Origin: Bacillota bacterium
GTDB taxonomy: Bacteria; Bacillota; Sulfobacillia; JAJYWN01
Reading direction: 5' to 3'
Assembly: GCA_021791495.1 (NCBI GenBank)
Contig: JAJYWN010000068.1
Span: forward strand, 1 to 64,000
Length of the DNA stretch: 64,000 nt
The stretch's first letter is position 1; each line of letters starts with the position of its first letter. A model generated the notes under the pieces. It made no database searches. It was not told the origin of the DNA and worked only from the letters and a program-made list of their open reading frames with translations. Positions 36,472 to 44,878 of the stretch are shown here, in pieces. A program made the translations under genes and the position numbers.

Positions 36472-37191
36472 ATGGTCGAAGTAAAAGAGCTTACCAAACG
36501 GTTCGGTGAAATCCGGGCGGTGGATGGGGTCTCCTTCGAATGCCGCCCCGGCGAAATCCTGGGCCTCCTTGGAGAGAACGGGGCAGGAAAGACCACCACG
36601 CTCAGGATACTTTCCACTCTGCTGGCCCCCACTTCGGGGACGGCGGTGGTAAACGGGCATTCAGTTACGGAAGATCCGGCGGCGGTGAGGCGTTCCATCG
36701 GCCTCATCGCCGCCGACAGCGGTCTTTACGACCGGCTCACCCCGCGGGAGATCATCCGCTATTTCGGGCGGCTGAACGATCTGGACGAGGGGACCATACG
36801 GACGCGGACGGACGAGATTTTCGACCTCCTGGACATGCGCGAGTACGCCGACCGGCGCACCGGCAAGTTCTCCAAGGGCATGAAACAGAAGGTCTCCATC
36901 GCCCGCACCCTTGTCCACGACCCGCCTGTCCTCTTCTTGGACGAGCCCACCGCCGGGCTGGACGTTTCGGCGGTGAAAGTGGTGGACGACTTCATCCTGC
37001 GCGCGAAGGGACGTGGCAAGACCATCGTCTTCTCCAGTCACATCATGAGTGAAGTCGAGAAGCTGTGCGACCGCGTCGCCATCATCCATAAGGGGCGTAT
37101 CGTCGCCACCGGGACCATCGCCGAGTTGATGAAAGACGATGTGCGGGCGCGCTTCGAGGACGTCTTCCTGCGATTGGTGGGTGAGCGCTAA
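36472..37191 (+). CDS. ABC transporter ATP-binding protein, NatA-like
   Basis: A 239-residue ABC ATPase with Walker A GENGAGKTT, an unusual signature FSKGMKQKVSIART and Walker B VLFLDEPTAGLD. The F-S-K-G-M-K-Q-K signature is characteristic of the NatA/YxlF branch. It pairs with the permease that overlaps its stop codon (TAATG). NatAB exporters of B. subtilis extrude Na+; the real substrate here is unknown. ATG start with GGAAGG 7 nt upstream. Confidence 0.9.
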   Translation: MVEVKELTKRFGEIRAVDGVSFECRPGEILGLLGENGAGKTTTLRILSTLLAPTSGTAVVNGHSVTEDPAAVRRSIGLIAADSGLYDRLTPREIIRYFGRLNDLDEGTIRTRTDEIFDLLDMREYADRRTGKFSKGMKQKVSIARTLVHDPPVLFLDEPTAGLDVSAVKVVDDFILRAKGRGKTIVFSSHIMSEVEKLCDRVAIIHKGRIVATGTIAELMKDDVRARFEDVFLRLVGER

Positions 37192-38504
37192 TGAGGACGT
37201 GGCTCAGGGCCGGTCAAGGGGCGAGGGCCGGTGGCGGCGAGGGGCCTGGGGAACGGCCTGAACGGCGCGGCGAACGGCTGAACCTCCGTCACGTTGGCAT
37301 CGTTTTCGTGAAGGAGCTTATCGACACCACTCGCGACCGCCGGACGTGGATGGCCATGGTGGTCATCCCTTTGTTGGTGATGCCCCTACTGATGCTGGTG
37401 GGGCCAAGCTCGGTCCAGAAGCAGATGGAGAAGTACCAGCAACAGAAAGCGGCCGTGGGCGTGTTCGTGCAGGCGGGCGGGGTCGTGACTCCGCAGACCG
37501 CGGCGCCCAGCCTCCTGGCGGCCTTGAAGGCCGGTGGAGGATTCGACGTACGTTCGGTAGCCGACCCGGCTGCCGATATCATGAACGGCAAGGTCAAAGC
37601 CGTCATCGTCGTCTCGCCTTCTTTCGAGGAAGACTTGACCGCCGGACGGCCCACCCCCATTTCCGTGAACTTTGATGCCTCGGATCAGAACTCATCCATC
37701 GTATCAGACAGGGTCAATGGCGTCGTGCAGTCCCTTGGGGCGGCGGTGGCGGCGGCCCGCCTGTCCAAACGGGGCCTCGATCCGTCGCTAGTCACCCCTT
37801 TTACCGTCAGCACTAACAACGTCGCGCCCAAAGAAAAGGTGGGGTCAACCTTCATGGCTATGATCCTGCCCATGCTCTTCGGCGTATGGGCGGCCCTGGG
37901 CGGCATGTACGCGGCCATCGACGCGGCGGCCGGAGAGAAGGAACGCGGCACGTTGGAACCCTTGTTGGCGTCGCCGCCGTCGCGGCTGTCGCTGGTGATG
38001 GGTAAGTACCTGGTGGTGGTGGCCACCTCGGTCTTCGCGGCCTTCATTTCCCTGATCGGGCTCTATGTCGCCTTCAAGATCAAACCCGAGGCTCTTTCCA
38101 TGACCGGTGACGGCGGCCCGGCCACCTTCGCCCTGCCGTGGAACATCATGGGGCTCATGTTGCTAGTGGCCATTTCCTTGGCGGCCATCTTCTCCGCCCT
38201 GCAGCTGGCGGTCAGCGTCTTCGCCCGGAGTTTCCGCGAGGCCCAGACTTACCTGTCGCCGCTCACATTCCTCATCGTCGTCCCCGGCATCATGACCGAG
38301 TTCGTCCCGCCCAGCGAGGTGTCGGCGTCCATGTTCTACATCCCGGTGCTGAACTCGCTGTTCGTCCTGAAGGAGCTGATCATGGGCGTGGTCAACTGGT
38401 CGCACCTGGGGGTGACACTGGGGACGGGGCTCATCTGGACCATCGTGTCCCTGCGCCTGGCGACCAGCCTGTTCTCGCGGGAGAGCGTGCTGTTCCGGAC
38501 GTAG
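37191..38504 (+). CDS. ABC-2 type permease, NatB-like
   Basis: A 437-residue membrane protein with one helix near residue 60 (AMVVIPLLVMPLLMLVG), a large extracytoplasmic domain (about 80-215) and five or so C-terminal helices, the ABC2_membrane_3 pattern of NatB. EKERGTLEPLLASPPSR is the conserved cytoplasmic coupling segment. The first 30 residues are Gly/Arg-rich and encoded by imprecise repeats (37215-37285), so the real start may be later than the ATG at 37191. Translation is coupled to the ATPase through the TAATG overlap. Confidence 0.88.
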   Translation: MRTWLRAGQGARAGGGEGPGERPERRGERLNLRHVGIVFVKELIDTTRDRRTWMAMVVIPLLVMPLLMLVGPSSVQKQMEKYQQQKAAVGVFVQAGGVVTPQTAAPSLLAALKAGGGFDVRSVADPAADIMNGKVKAVIVVSPSFEEDLTAGRPTPISVNFDASDQNSSIVSDRVNGVVQSLGAAVAAARLSKRGLDPSLVTPFTVSTNNVAPKEKVGSTFMAMILPMLFGVWAALGGMYAAIDAAAGEKERGTLEPLLASPPSRLSLVMGKYLVVVATSVFAAFISLIGLYVAFKIKPEALSMTGDGGPATFALPWNIMGLMLLVAISLAAIFSALQLAVSVFARSFREAQTYLSPLTFLIVVPGIMTEFVPPSEVSASMFYIPVLNSLFVLKELIMGVVNWSHLGVTLGTGLIWTIVSLRLATSLFSRESVLFRT

Positions 38505-38796
38505 ACGAATGGGTTCACGGCGAGGGCACGGGAAAGCAGTTACGAATCGGTCCACGGACAAGGATTTCACCTGGAACGCATCAGCCGCGGATGAATCGCT
38601 GAGACCGTGGTCTTGGCTGGGGTCTATCCTGACCATCCAGGAGCAGGCCTGGAACGGCTCTTGCCATTTTGTTATTGGCACGACTACCTTCAGGGGCAGT
38701 GCTCCCACTTGGTCAGAGCTAACAACGACGCAAGGGCGGACCTACTTCATCTCGGCTCCCACTTGCGGGTCAAGATTCACCATCCACACCTGGCCC
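38505..38796. other. gap between natB-like and XRE-ImmA genes
   Basis: 292 nt between convergent genes. Open frames here lack ribosome sites and recognisable content. Base composition is lower in GC than the flanking left side, consistent with the start of an accessory region. No terminator with a T-tract is clear. Confidence 0.4.
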
Positions 38797-39930
38797 CTAC
38801 TTATCTTTGCCATGTGCTGTCTCCGGGTCATCTAGGCCGACATCAAGGGAAGATCGCAACTCAGCGTCCTCGGAGTACTTCTTAACAAGCTCAGAAGAAG
38901 GGGCCTCCAGCTTGAAGACATGCGCAACGCTACCTGCCCCCAGAAGGGTTCTAGCATGCGAAGGGGTCACGAGATTTTCTGCAAGGGCTTGATGCACCAG
39001 CAACTGCAGACGCGCCGGTCGTTCCGTTGCGACAGTGCCAGGCTCCTGAGCGCGCCAACCCTTTAGGCCTAGCCGCTTGAACAAGCCAATATAGGTGCTG
39101 TCATCTATGACACTAAGGTCGTGACCGCGGTGAATCCAAGCTGCCATGCTCAGGCCGTATTCCTCTTTCAGGAGGAGCAGCTCGTCGAAGCTCAGATTGG
39201 TTCGCTTATTTCCCAATTCCCACAGAACGGACTTGGCTGGTGCCAGAAAAGCTCCGGCGAACCGGTTTGCAGCTTTCTCCACATCGGTATCCTCGCCCAC
39301 ATCCATAACCAGATGTCCAAGTTCATGGGCAAGGTCAAAACGTTGGCGGTCTCCAGCCACATTGCTGTTGAAAGCGATCACTGGGATCCGGTCATTTGCC
39401 CAGCAAGAAAAGCCGTCGAACCCTCTGGGCCCATCAATGGGAATAACCCGTACACCCCGATCTTCTAACGTTCCACACAGGTCGTTGATCGGGTCGTCGC
39501 CCAGGCTCCAGGCCTGACGAACCTGACGCGCGGCCTCTTCCGCTTCGGACACTTCGTGCACAGGCAAGTGAGGCAGCTCCATCTGGGGAAAAGAACCATC
39601 AGGAAACAACTCCTCAGCCATGATGTACCTTTCAGCGGTCTCAGTAATGGTCGCCTGCAAAGACTCCCCCAGACGGGTGCCTAGCCTAGAGTGCTTACGG
39701 TACGCAGGGGTAACCTTATCCACTACAGTCTGGCGGAAGAAGAACTCCACCCCTACCGATAACGCCTTAGCCAGGCGCAAGAGTGTGCTCTGACGTGGCG
39801 CAGCTTCATCACGCTCGAACTTCGAGATGGCCATGGCCGACACGCCAACCATAGCCGCTAGATCTCGGGTACTGAGCCTGGCTCGGGTTCGCGCTAGTTT
39901 GATGCGAGGTCCGATGTTCACTTGCCCCAC
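38797..39930 (-). CDS. XRE regulator fused to ImmA/IrrE metallopeptidase (DUF955)
   Basis: 377 residues. The N-terminal helix-turn-helix (about 8-62: IKLARTRARLSTRDLAAMVG, then SAMAISKFERDEAAPRQSTL) is followed by an ImmA/IrrE domain with the zinc motif HELGH at His202-His206. Fused XRE-ImmA proteins are usually repressors that cleave themselves or a partner on stress, often on mobile elements. Possible starts are the GTG at 39930 and a second GTG three codons later. A sigma-A promoter with a perfect inverted repeat lies directly upstream, pointing to autoregulation. No phage or ICE genes are adjacent, so its target is unclear. Confidence 0.9.
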   Translation of the reverse strand: MGQVNIGPRIKLARTRARLSTRDLAAMVGVSAMAISKFERDEAAPRQSTLLRLAKALSVGVEFFFRQTVVDKVTPAYRKHSRLGTRLGESLQATITETAERYIMAEELFPDGSFPQMELPHLPVHEVSEAEEAARQVRQAWSLGDDPINDLCGTLEDRGVRVIPIDGPRGFDGFSCWANDRIPVIAFNSNVAGDRQRFDLAHELGHLVMDVGEDTDVEKAANRFAGAFLAPAKSVLWELGNKRTNLSFDELLLLKEEYGLSMAAWIHRGHDLSVIDDSTYIGLFKRLGLKGWRAQEPGTVATERPARLQLLVHQALAENLVTPSHARTLLGAGSVAHVFKLEAPSSELVKKYSEDAELRSSLDVGLDDPETAHGKDK

Positions 39931-39937
39931 TTCCTTT

Positions 39938-39973
39938 GTTTACATCATACCAAACAGGCCGCATAATGTAAAC
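39938..39973 (-). promoter_or_regulatory. promoter/operator of the XRE-ImmA gene
   Basis: Read on the minus strand: TTTACA (39972-39967), 17 bases, TATGAT (39949-39944). The arms of a perfect inverted repeat GTTTACAT / ATGTAAAC (39938-39945 and 39966-39973) overlap the -35 and the region just after the -10, so a bound dimer would occlude polymerase. Confidence 0.85.
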
Positions 39974-40088
39974 CACACGATTAGATAGATCAGGCTCGCC
40001 CGCCAAGAATGGTCGGTGCACTTCGCAGGGTGGTCTAGAGAAGTGGGAACGGCTCAACCTAGGAGGAGCCGTGTGTAGCGGCTACACC

Positions 40089-42653
40089 CTAGAACGCTTG
40101 ATGCTCCGTGCGGGCGATGATCTCGTCCTGGAGCGCCCGGGAGAGGTCGCAGAAGTAGTCGCTGTACCCGGCCACGCGCACGATGAGGTCTCGGTATTTC
40201 TCGGGCTCGGCCTGGGCCGCTCGCAGCGTCGCGGCGGTGACCACGTTGAACTGGATGTGGTGGCCGTCCAGCCGGAAGTAGGCGCGCACCAGGTGGGCCA
40301 GGTTATCGATGCCGTCCTCGCCCTCCAACAGCTGGGGAGTGAACTTCTGGTTCAGGAGGGTGCCGCCGGTACGGATGTGGTCCATTTTGCTGGCCGACTT
40401 CAGGACGGCGGTGGGGCCGTGGCGGTCGGCGCCCTGGACCGGCGAGATCCCCTCCGACACCGGCTGCCCTGCACGCCGGCCGTCAGGTGTGGCTCCGGTG
40501 ACTGAACCGAAGTAGATATGGCAAGTGGTGGGCAGCATGTCGATACGGTGCACGCCGCCGCGGGTGTTTGGGCGGCCATTGACGGCATCGTAGAAGGCGT
40601 TGAAAGCCCGGACCATGAGGGCGTCGGCCTCATCGTCGTCGTTGCCGTAGCGGGGAGTCTTGTTGGAAAGAAGCAGCCGCACCTTTTCATCCTCAAGGCA
40701 GGAGGAAACCGTGACACCAGGCACCGCGCGTGGCAGTTGGGCGACGCCGGCTCCGCCGAAATTGCGCCCCAGAGCTTCCAGAAGACGCGACATGGTGAGG
40801 TCTTGGTGGTCATAGACGTGCGCCTTGATGGCCGATAGGCAATCGGTCAGAGTGCCGAGGCCAACCCCTTGGATGTAGCTCGTGTTATGGCGGGCGCCGC
40901 CCGTGTTATAGTCCTTCCCCTTGGCGATGCAGTCGTCGATGAGGATGGAGAGGAACGGCGAAGGCATGCGGGTGGCGAAAAGACGCTCGATGACGTTGTT
41001 CCCCCGGATCTTGATGTCGACAAAGTGGCGCAGTTGCTTCTCGAAAGCGACGAAGAGCTCTTCGAAGGAGGCGAAGGCCTGTGGGTCGCGCGGATCCCCC
41101 GTGGGCGGGCCCAGGCGGGCGCCGGTCCGCGGGTCCACCCCGTCGTTCAGGGTGATCTCCAGCACCTTCGGCAGGTTGAAGTAGCCGGTCAGGATGTAGG
41201 CCTCCTTACCGAAGGCGCCGGTCTCCACGCAGCCGCTGGTCCCCCCGGAGCGGGCATCTTCCACCGCCTTGCCTTGACGGAGCAGTTCCTCCACCACCGC
41301 GTCGGCGTTGAAAATGGAGGGCTGTCCCCACCCCTTGCGCACGATGCGCAGGGCCGCCTTCAGGAAGCGGTCGGGGTTCTTCTTGCTCAGTTGGATGTTG
41401 GAGCTGGGCTGAAGGAGGCGCATCTCGTCGATGACCTCAAGGACCAGGTAGGTCAAGTCGTTGACACCGTCGCCGCCATCGGGGCGGAGGCCGCCACTGT
41501 TGATGTTGGCAAAATCGGTGTAGGTGCCGCTCTCGGCGGCGGTGACGCCGACCTTGGGCGGGGCCGGCTGGTTGTTGAACTTCACCCAGAAGCACTCGAG
41601 CAGTTCACGGGCTCCCTCGCGGGTGAGGGTGCCGGCGGCCAGGCCGTCGCGGTAGAAGGGGTAAAGGTGCTGGTCCAGACGCCCCGGATTAAAGGAATCC
41701 CAGGTGTTCAGTTCGGTGATGACGCCAAGGTGGACGAACCAGTAGGCCTGGAGGGCCTCCCAGAAGTCGCGCGGGGGGTGAGCGGGGACATGGCGGCAGA
41801 CTGCAGCGATGCGGGTGAGTTCAGCGATACGATGCTCCAGAGCCCCGGCGCTCCCGTCCAGCGCACCTTCCCCTCGCCGGTCCATCTCCGCCGACTTTTC
41901 TCGCAGCTCACGGGCCATCTCCTCCGCCTTCTCCGCATGACGCTGGGCAAAGAGGATGATGGCGTCGGCGCAGATGGCCATGGCGCGCAGCTCTTCCTGC
42001 TGGTCGTAGGCGGTGGGGTTGTTGACATAATCCAGAGAAGCCAGGCGTCGCTCGATGTCGGCCTTGGCGTCGAGCATCCCGCGGCGGTAGACCTTGTCAT
42101 CCGCCACGGTGTGGCCGGGGGCGCGTTGCTCCATGAACTCGGTGAAGATGCCCGCGTCGTAGCAGGCCTTCCACTCCGGAGTCATGGCGTCGAAGATGGC
42201 ATCGCGTATGGAGCGGCCCTGCCAGAAGGGGATGATCTCCTTCTCGTAGCGGCGGCGGTCGGCGGCGCTAACGGCGAAGGGGATCTTTTCGCGCGAATTC
42301 AGGAGGTCCAGGTCGGCGAGGCTGTGGCAGCAGAGCTCGGGGTAGGTGGGCGTGGCCTTGGGCGCCGGACCGCGCTCGCCGACGATGAGTTCACCGTCGT
42401 TGATGCAGATGGCCTTGTGCTCAAGGAGGTACCGGAAAGCCAAGGCCCGCTGGACGGGCGGGGAAGCGGCGATAGGCGGCGTGGCGCCAACGGGCGAGGC
42501 GGTTGCATCCGCCGGGCCGGCACCCGGGCCACCGAAGGCGCCGCTCACGTAGCCATTCCGGTAGAAGGAGGTCATCAGTTCCGCCCGCTCGGTGGACAGG
42601 GTGGGCTTGACCCTCAGACTTTGCTCTCTCAGTTTCCTCACGCGTTCGTTCAC
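40089..42653 (-). CDS. hypD: glycyl radical enzyme, trans-4-hydroxy-L-proline dehydratase-like
   Basis: 854 residues, full length for a glycyl radical enzyme. The thiyl-radical cysteine and base are in SGCVETGAFGKEAY (Cys475, Glu477), and the glycyl radical loop is RVAGYSDYFCDLS (Gly829) near the C terminus. The GCVE dyad excludes pyruvate formate-lyase, which has Cys-Cys. The context CVETGAFGKEAYILTGY, including a tyrosine 16 residues after the cysteine, matches my recollection of hydroxyproline dehydratase (HypD) better than the diol dehydratase/choline lyase type (GCVEP). HypD makes pyrroline-5-carboxylate, but no proC is adjacent, so the substrate remains unproven. GTG start with GGGAGG upstream; the activase is encoded 14 nt upstream. 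Confidence 0.8.
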   Translation of the reverse strand: MNERVRKLREQSLRVKPTLSTERAELMTSFYRNGYVSGAFGGPGAGPADATASPVGATPPIAASPPVQRALAFRYLLEHKAICINDGELIVGERGPAPKATPTYPELCCHSLADLDLLNSREKIPFAVSAADRRRYEKEIIPFWQGRSIRDAIFDAMTPEWKACYDAGIFTEFMEQRAPGHTVADDKVYRRGMLDAKADIERRLASLDYVNNPTAYDQQEELRAMAICADAIILFAQRHAEKAEEMARELREKSAEMDRRGEGALDGSAGALEHRIAELTRIAAVCRHVPAHPPRDFWEALQAYWFVHLGVITELNTWDSFNPGRLDQHLYPFYRDGLAAGTLTREGARELLECFWVKFNNQPAPPKVGVTAAESGTYTDFANINSGGLRPDGGDGVNDLTYLVLEVIDEMRLLQPSSNIQLSKKNPDRFLKAALRIVRKGWGQPSIFNADAVVEELLRQGKAVEDARSGGTSGCVETGAFGKEAYILTGYFNLPKVLEITLNDGVDPRTGARLGPPTGDPRDPQAFASFEELFVAFEKQLRHFVDIKIRGNNVIERLFATRMPSPFLSILIDDCIAKGKDYNTGGARHNTSYIQGVGLGTLTDCLSAIKAHVYDHQDLTMSRLLEALGRNFGGAGVAQLPRAVPGVTVSSCLEDEKVRLLLSNKTPRYGNDDDEADALMVRAFNAFYDAVNGRPNTRGGVHRIDMLPTTCHIYFGSVTGATPDGRRAGQPVSEGISPVQGADRHGPTAVLKSASKMDHIRTGGTLLNQKFTPQLLEGEDGIDNLAHLVRAYFRLDGHHIQFNVVTAATLRAAQAEPEKYRDLIVRVAGYSDYFCDLSRALQDEIIARTEHQAF

Positions 42654-42667
42654 GGAAGAAGCCTCCC

Positions 42668-43636
42668 TTAGCCCACGCTGGCCGAAAGCCCCATCTTATG
42701 TAACCTGTCTGCCATGTCTTCCAAAGCCTCACGCGCCGGTGGCTCCAGGTCAGCCAAACCATAGCCGCGGCCCAGCCTGCGGTATTTCTCGACTCCCGCT
42801 TTATGGTATGGGAGCAGGATCACCGAGAGGTGCTCCGGAGTTTCCCGACCGGCGAAGAGGGTTCGCGCGCCCGCCTTGGCGGCAGTGAGGAATTCGCCCA
42901 TTTGCGTCAGATTCTCCTCGCTGTCGTTGACCCCGGGGACCACAGGTACCCGGACCACCACGCAAGGGTGATTGGCCGCCAGCCACTGCAGATTGGCCAG
43001 GATCTGGCCGTTGGGGACCCCCGTCCAGCGGCGGTGGAGGGTATCATCCATGACTTTCAGGTCGTACAGGAAGAGGTCGGTCAGCGGGGCGATGGCCTCC
43101 ACCGCGGCGGGCTGGGCATATCCCGAGGTGTCCACGGCAGTGTGGAGTTCCAGGTCCCGGCACCTCTTGAGGAGGGCCTGAAGGAACTGGGGTTGGAGCA
43201 ACGGTTCGCCTCCAGAGAAGGTGACGCCGCCGCCCGATTGGTCGAAGAAGACGGTGTCTTTCTGAATCTCCCGCAGCACCTCGTCGACGGTGACGGTCCG
43301 GCCCGCCACTTCCCGCGCGCCGGAGGGGCAGGTCGCCGCGCATCGTCCGCAATGCTGGCAATCCTGGCGGTGCTCGGGGACGGCGGCGGTCAAGGCCGGG
43401 GGCCCGGCGGGGCCGCGGCGGATGATGAGGGCACGCGGGCAGACACGTGAACACTGGCCGCAGTCGATGCACCGGTCGGCGTGGAAGAGCAGGTCGTCGG
43501 AGACGTTCTGGCTTTCAGGGTTGTGGCACCAGGCACAGCGCAGGGGGCAACCCTTCAGGAAGACGGTGACGCGGATGCCGGCACCGTCTTTGACGGAGTA
43601 CTTCATGATGTTGAAGATGCGGCCCGTCGCCGTCAT
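42668..43636 (-). CDS. glycyl-radical enzyme activating protein (radical SAM)
   Basis: About 322 residues. The activase uses SAM and a [4Fe-4S] cluster (GCPLRCAWCHNPES, C-x3-C-x2-C) to abstract hydrogen from the partner's glycine. It begins GRIFNIMKYSVKDGAGIR, the standard activase opening, and has an inserted ferredoxin domain with two cluster motifs (CIDCGQCSRVCP and CQHCGRCAATCP), typical for activases of non-PFL glycyl radical enzymes. The ATG at 43636 is preferred; a GTG at 43651 adds five residues. Its stop lies 14 nt before the enzyme's start, so the pair is an operon. Confidence 0.93.
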   Translation of the reverse strand: MTATGRIFNIMKYSVKDGAGIRVTVFLKGCPLRCAWCHNPESQNVSDDLLFHADRCIDCGQCSRVCPRALIIRRGPAGPPALTAAVPEHRQDCQHCGRCAATCPSGAREVAGRTVTVDEVLREIQKDTVFFDQSGGGVTFSGGEPLLQPQFLQALLKRCRDLELHTAVDTSGYAQPAAVEAIAPLTDLFLYDLKVMDDTLHRRWTGVPNGQILANLQWLAANHPCVVVRVPVVPGVNDSEENLTQMGEFLTAAKAGARTLFAGRETPEHLSVILLPYHKAGVEKYRRLGRGYGLADLEPPAREALEDMADRLHKMGLSASVG

Positions 43637-43710
43637 CGTTTCCGCTAACACGGCCTGACGTCAGATCCTTTCCGAATACGGGTCTCACGCTCCCAAGCAC
43701 AGCCGTCCGC

Positions 43711-44832
43711 CTACACCACCCGGATGGCGAATTCCGGGCAGGCCGAGGTGCAATACCCGCAGGTGAGACACCGCGCGTCGTCGATGAGCGCCCGACCCGT
43801 GGACTCCCGGACGGTGATGGCCCCGTTGGGGCAAGCGCCTTCGCAGGCGCCGCATCCCTTGCACAGGTCGGCGAAGACCTGAAAGCGCTTGTTCCAGATG
43901 CGCATGTTGGGAGCGGCAAGGCTGCTGGTGCCCCCGGCACCTCCGCTACCCAGGCCACCCTCGCCACCCTCGCCACCCACGCCACCATCACCTGTGACGA
44001 TGCCCGCACCTGTGCCCAGGGCCGCGCCCGCCGTCCGCACCGGGCGGCTGAAGTAGTCTACATTGAAGGCCACCTCGGCCGGGCTCACCATGCCGATGGC
44101 GATGGAGTGATGCCCTTTCACCCCGCGGGCAAAGTCCACGGCGGCGGCGTAGTCATCGACCAGGTTGCCACCTGCCAGCACCTTCATGAGGTAAACACCC
44201 TTGCCGGCCGCCGCGCACTCTTCGATAGCGGCTAGCATATCCGCCAGCTTCCCGCCCAGGACACCCATGCCGGCCTTGTTTACCAGGGGAAATACCACAT
44301 CAAGGTCGTCGCGCCCTGCCGCCAGGCGCACAACGCGCGTGTCGTGGGTGGACAGGCCGGTGGCCTTGATCAGCCCCTGCTTCTTTCGGTCGGCCAGGCA
44401 TCGCAAGGCGCCGGCCCGTACTTCGAAAACCTCGGGGCCGATGCGCGGGGCGTGCAGGAGGAAAACGTCTACGTAGTCCAAGTCCATCTGGCCCAGAGCA
44501 TCATCGACGGCCGCGGCCATGCCGTCATAATCGGCGACGGCGGACTTCCCGGTGATGACCGGACGTGTGGAGGTGGACCAGAAGGTGGCGGCGCCGTGAG
44601 CCTTGGCGCCGTGAGCCTTGGCGACGTGGATCCCCTCCCTGACGGCCGGGTAAGTGCGGTACATCTGCGCCGTGTCGATGAAGTTGATGCCGGCTGCCAG
44701 AGCGGCCGCCACCACTTCCACCTGCGCATCGAAGGGCATGTTCTTCTGTAGCGGGCCCATGGGGAGAGCGCCAAAACACAGTTCGGTCACCTTGATACCC
44801 GTGGAACCCAAGATATTCCGTGTCAACCCCAT
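43711..44832 (-). CDS. aldo/keto reductase with C-terminal ferredoxin domain
   Basis: About 373 residues. The N-terminal (beta/alpha)8 aldo/keto reductase has the tetrad in FIDTAQMY (Asp, Tyr), VITGKSAV (Lys) and DVFLLHAPR (His). A Gly-rich linker of near-repeats (GDGGVGGEGGEGGLGSGG) leads to a two-[4Fe-4S] ferredoxin domain (CKGCGACEGACP, CLTCGYCTSACP). Such fusions can pass electrons from ferredoxin to a carbonyl. A perfect 15-bp duplication (44591-44620) inserts an extra AKAHG before the lysine strand. The start ATG at 44832 is where homology begins; the open frame runs on into the repeated element. Being first in this minus-strand group, it may reduce the glycyl-radical product. Confidence 0.85.
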   Translation of the reverse strand: MGLTRNILGSTGIKVTELCFGALPMGPLQKNMPFDAQVEVVAAALAAGINFIDTAQMYRTYPAVREGIHVAKAHGAKAHGAATFWSTSTRPVITGKSAVADYDGMAAAVDDALGQMDLDYVDVFLLHAPRIGPEVFEVRAGALRCLADRKKQGLIKATGLSTHDTRVVRLAAGRDDLDVVFPLVNKAGMGVLGGKLADMLAAIEECAAAGKGVYLMKVLAGGNLVDDYAAAVDFARGVKGHHSIAIGMVSPAEVAFNVDYFSRPVRTAGAALGTGAGIVTGDGGVGGEGGEGGLGSGGAGGTSSLAAPNMRIWNKRFQVFADLCKGCGACEGACPNGAITVRESTGRALIDDARCLTCGYCTSACPEFAIRVV

Positions 44833-44878
44833 GGAAACAGACCTATGACCAAGAACGTCGTTATCCTGCTGGGAGTCT

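Noticed and set aside
38509-38835. A 108-codon plus-strand frame after the natB-like gene
   Set aside because: It has no ribosome site, overlaps the end of the XRE-ImmA gene on the other strand and has no recognisable content.
40869-42671. A 600-codon plus-strand frame
   Set aside because: It is antisense to the glycyl radical enzyme, whose active-site motifs and start are clear.
43930-43990. CRISPR-like or regulatory repeat in the aldo/keto reductase linker
   Set aside because: The short CCACC-type repeats encode a Gly/Glu linker in frame and have no spacer structure. No CRISPR array was seen anywhere in the window.
44520-44600. Suspected loss of the catalytic lysine in the aldo/keto reductase
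   Set aside because: Realigning around the 15-bp duplication places the lysine in VITGKSAV; Asp, Tyr and His are also present, so the tetrad is intact.
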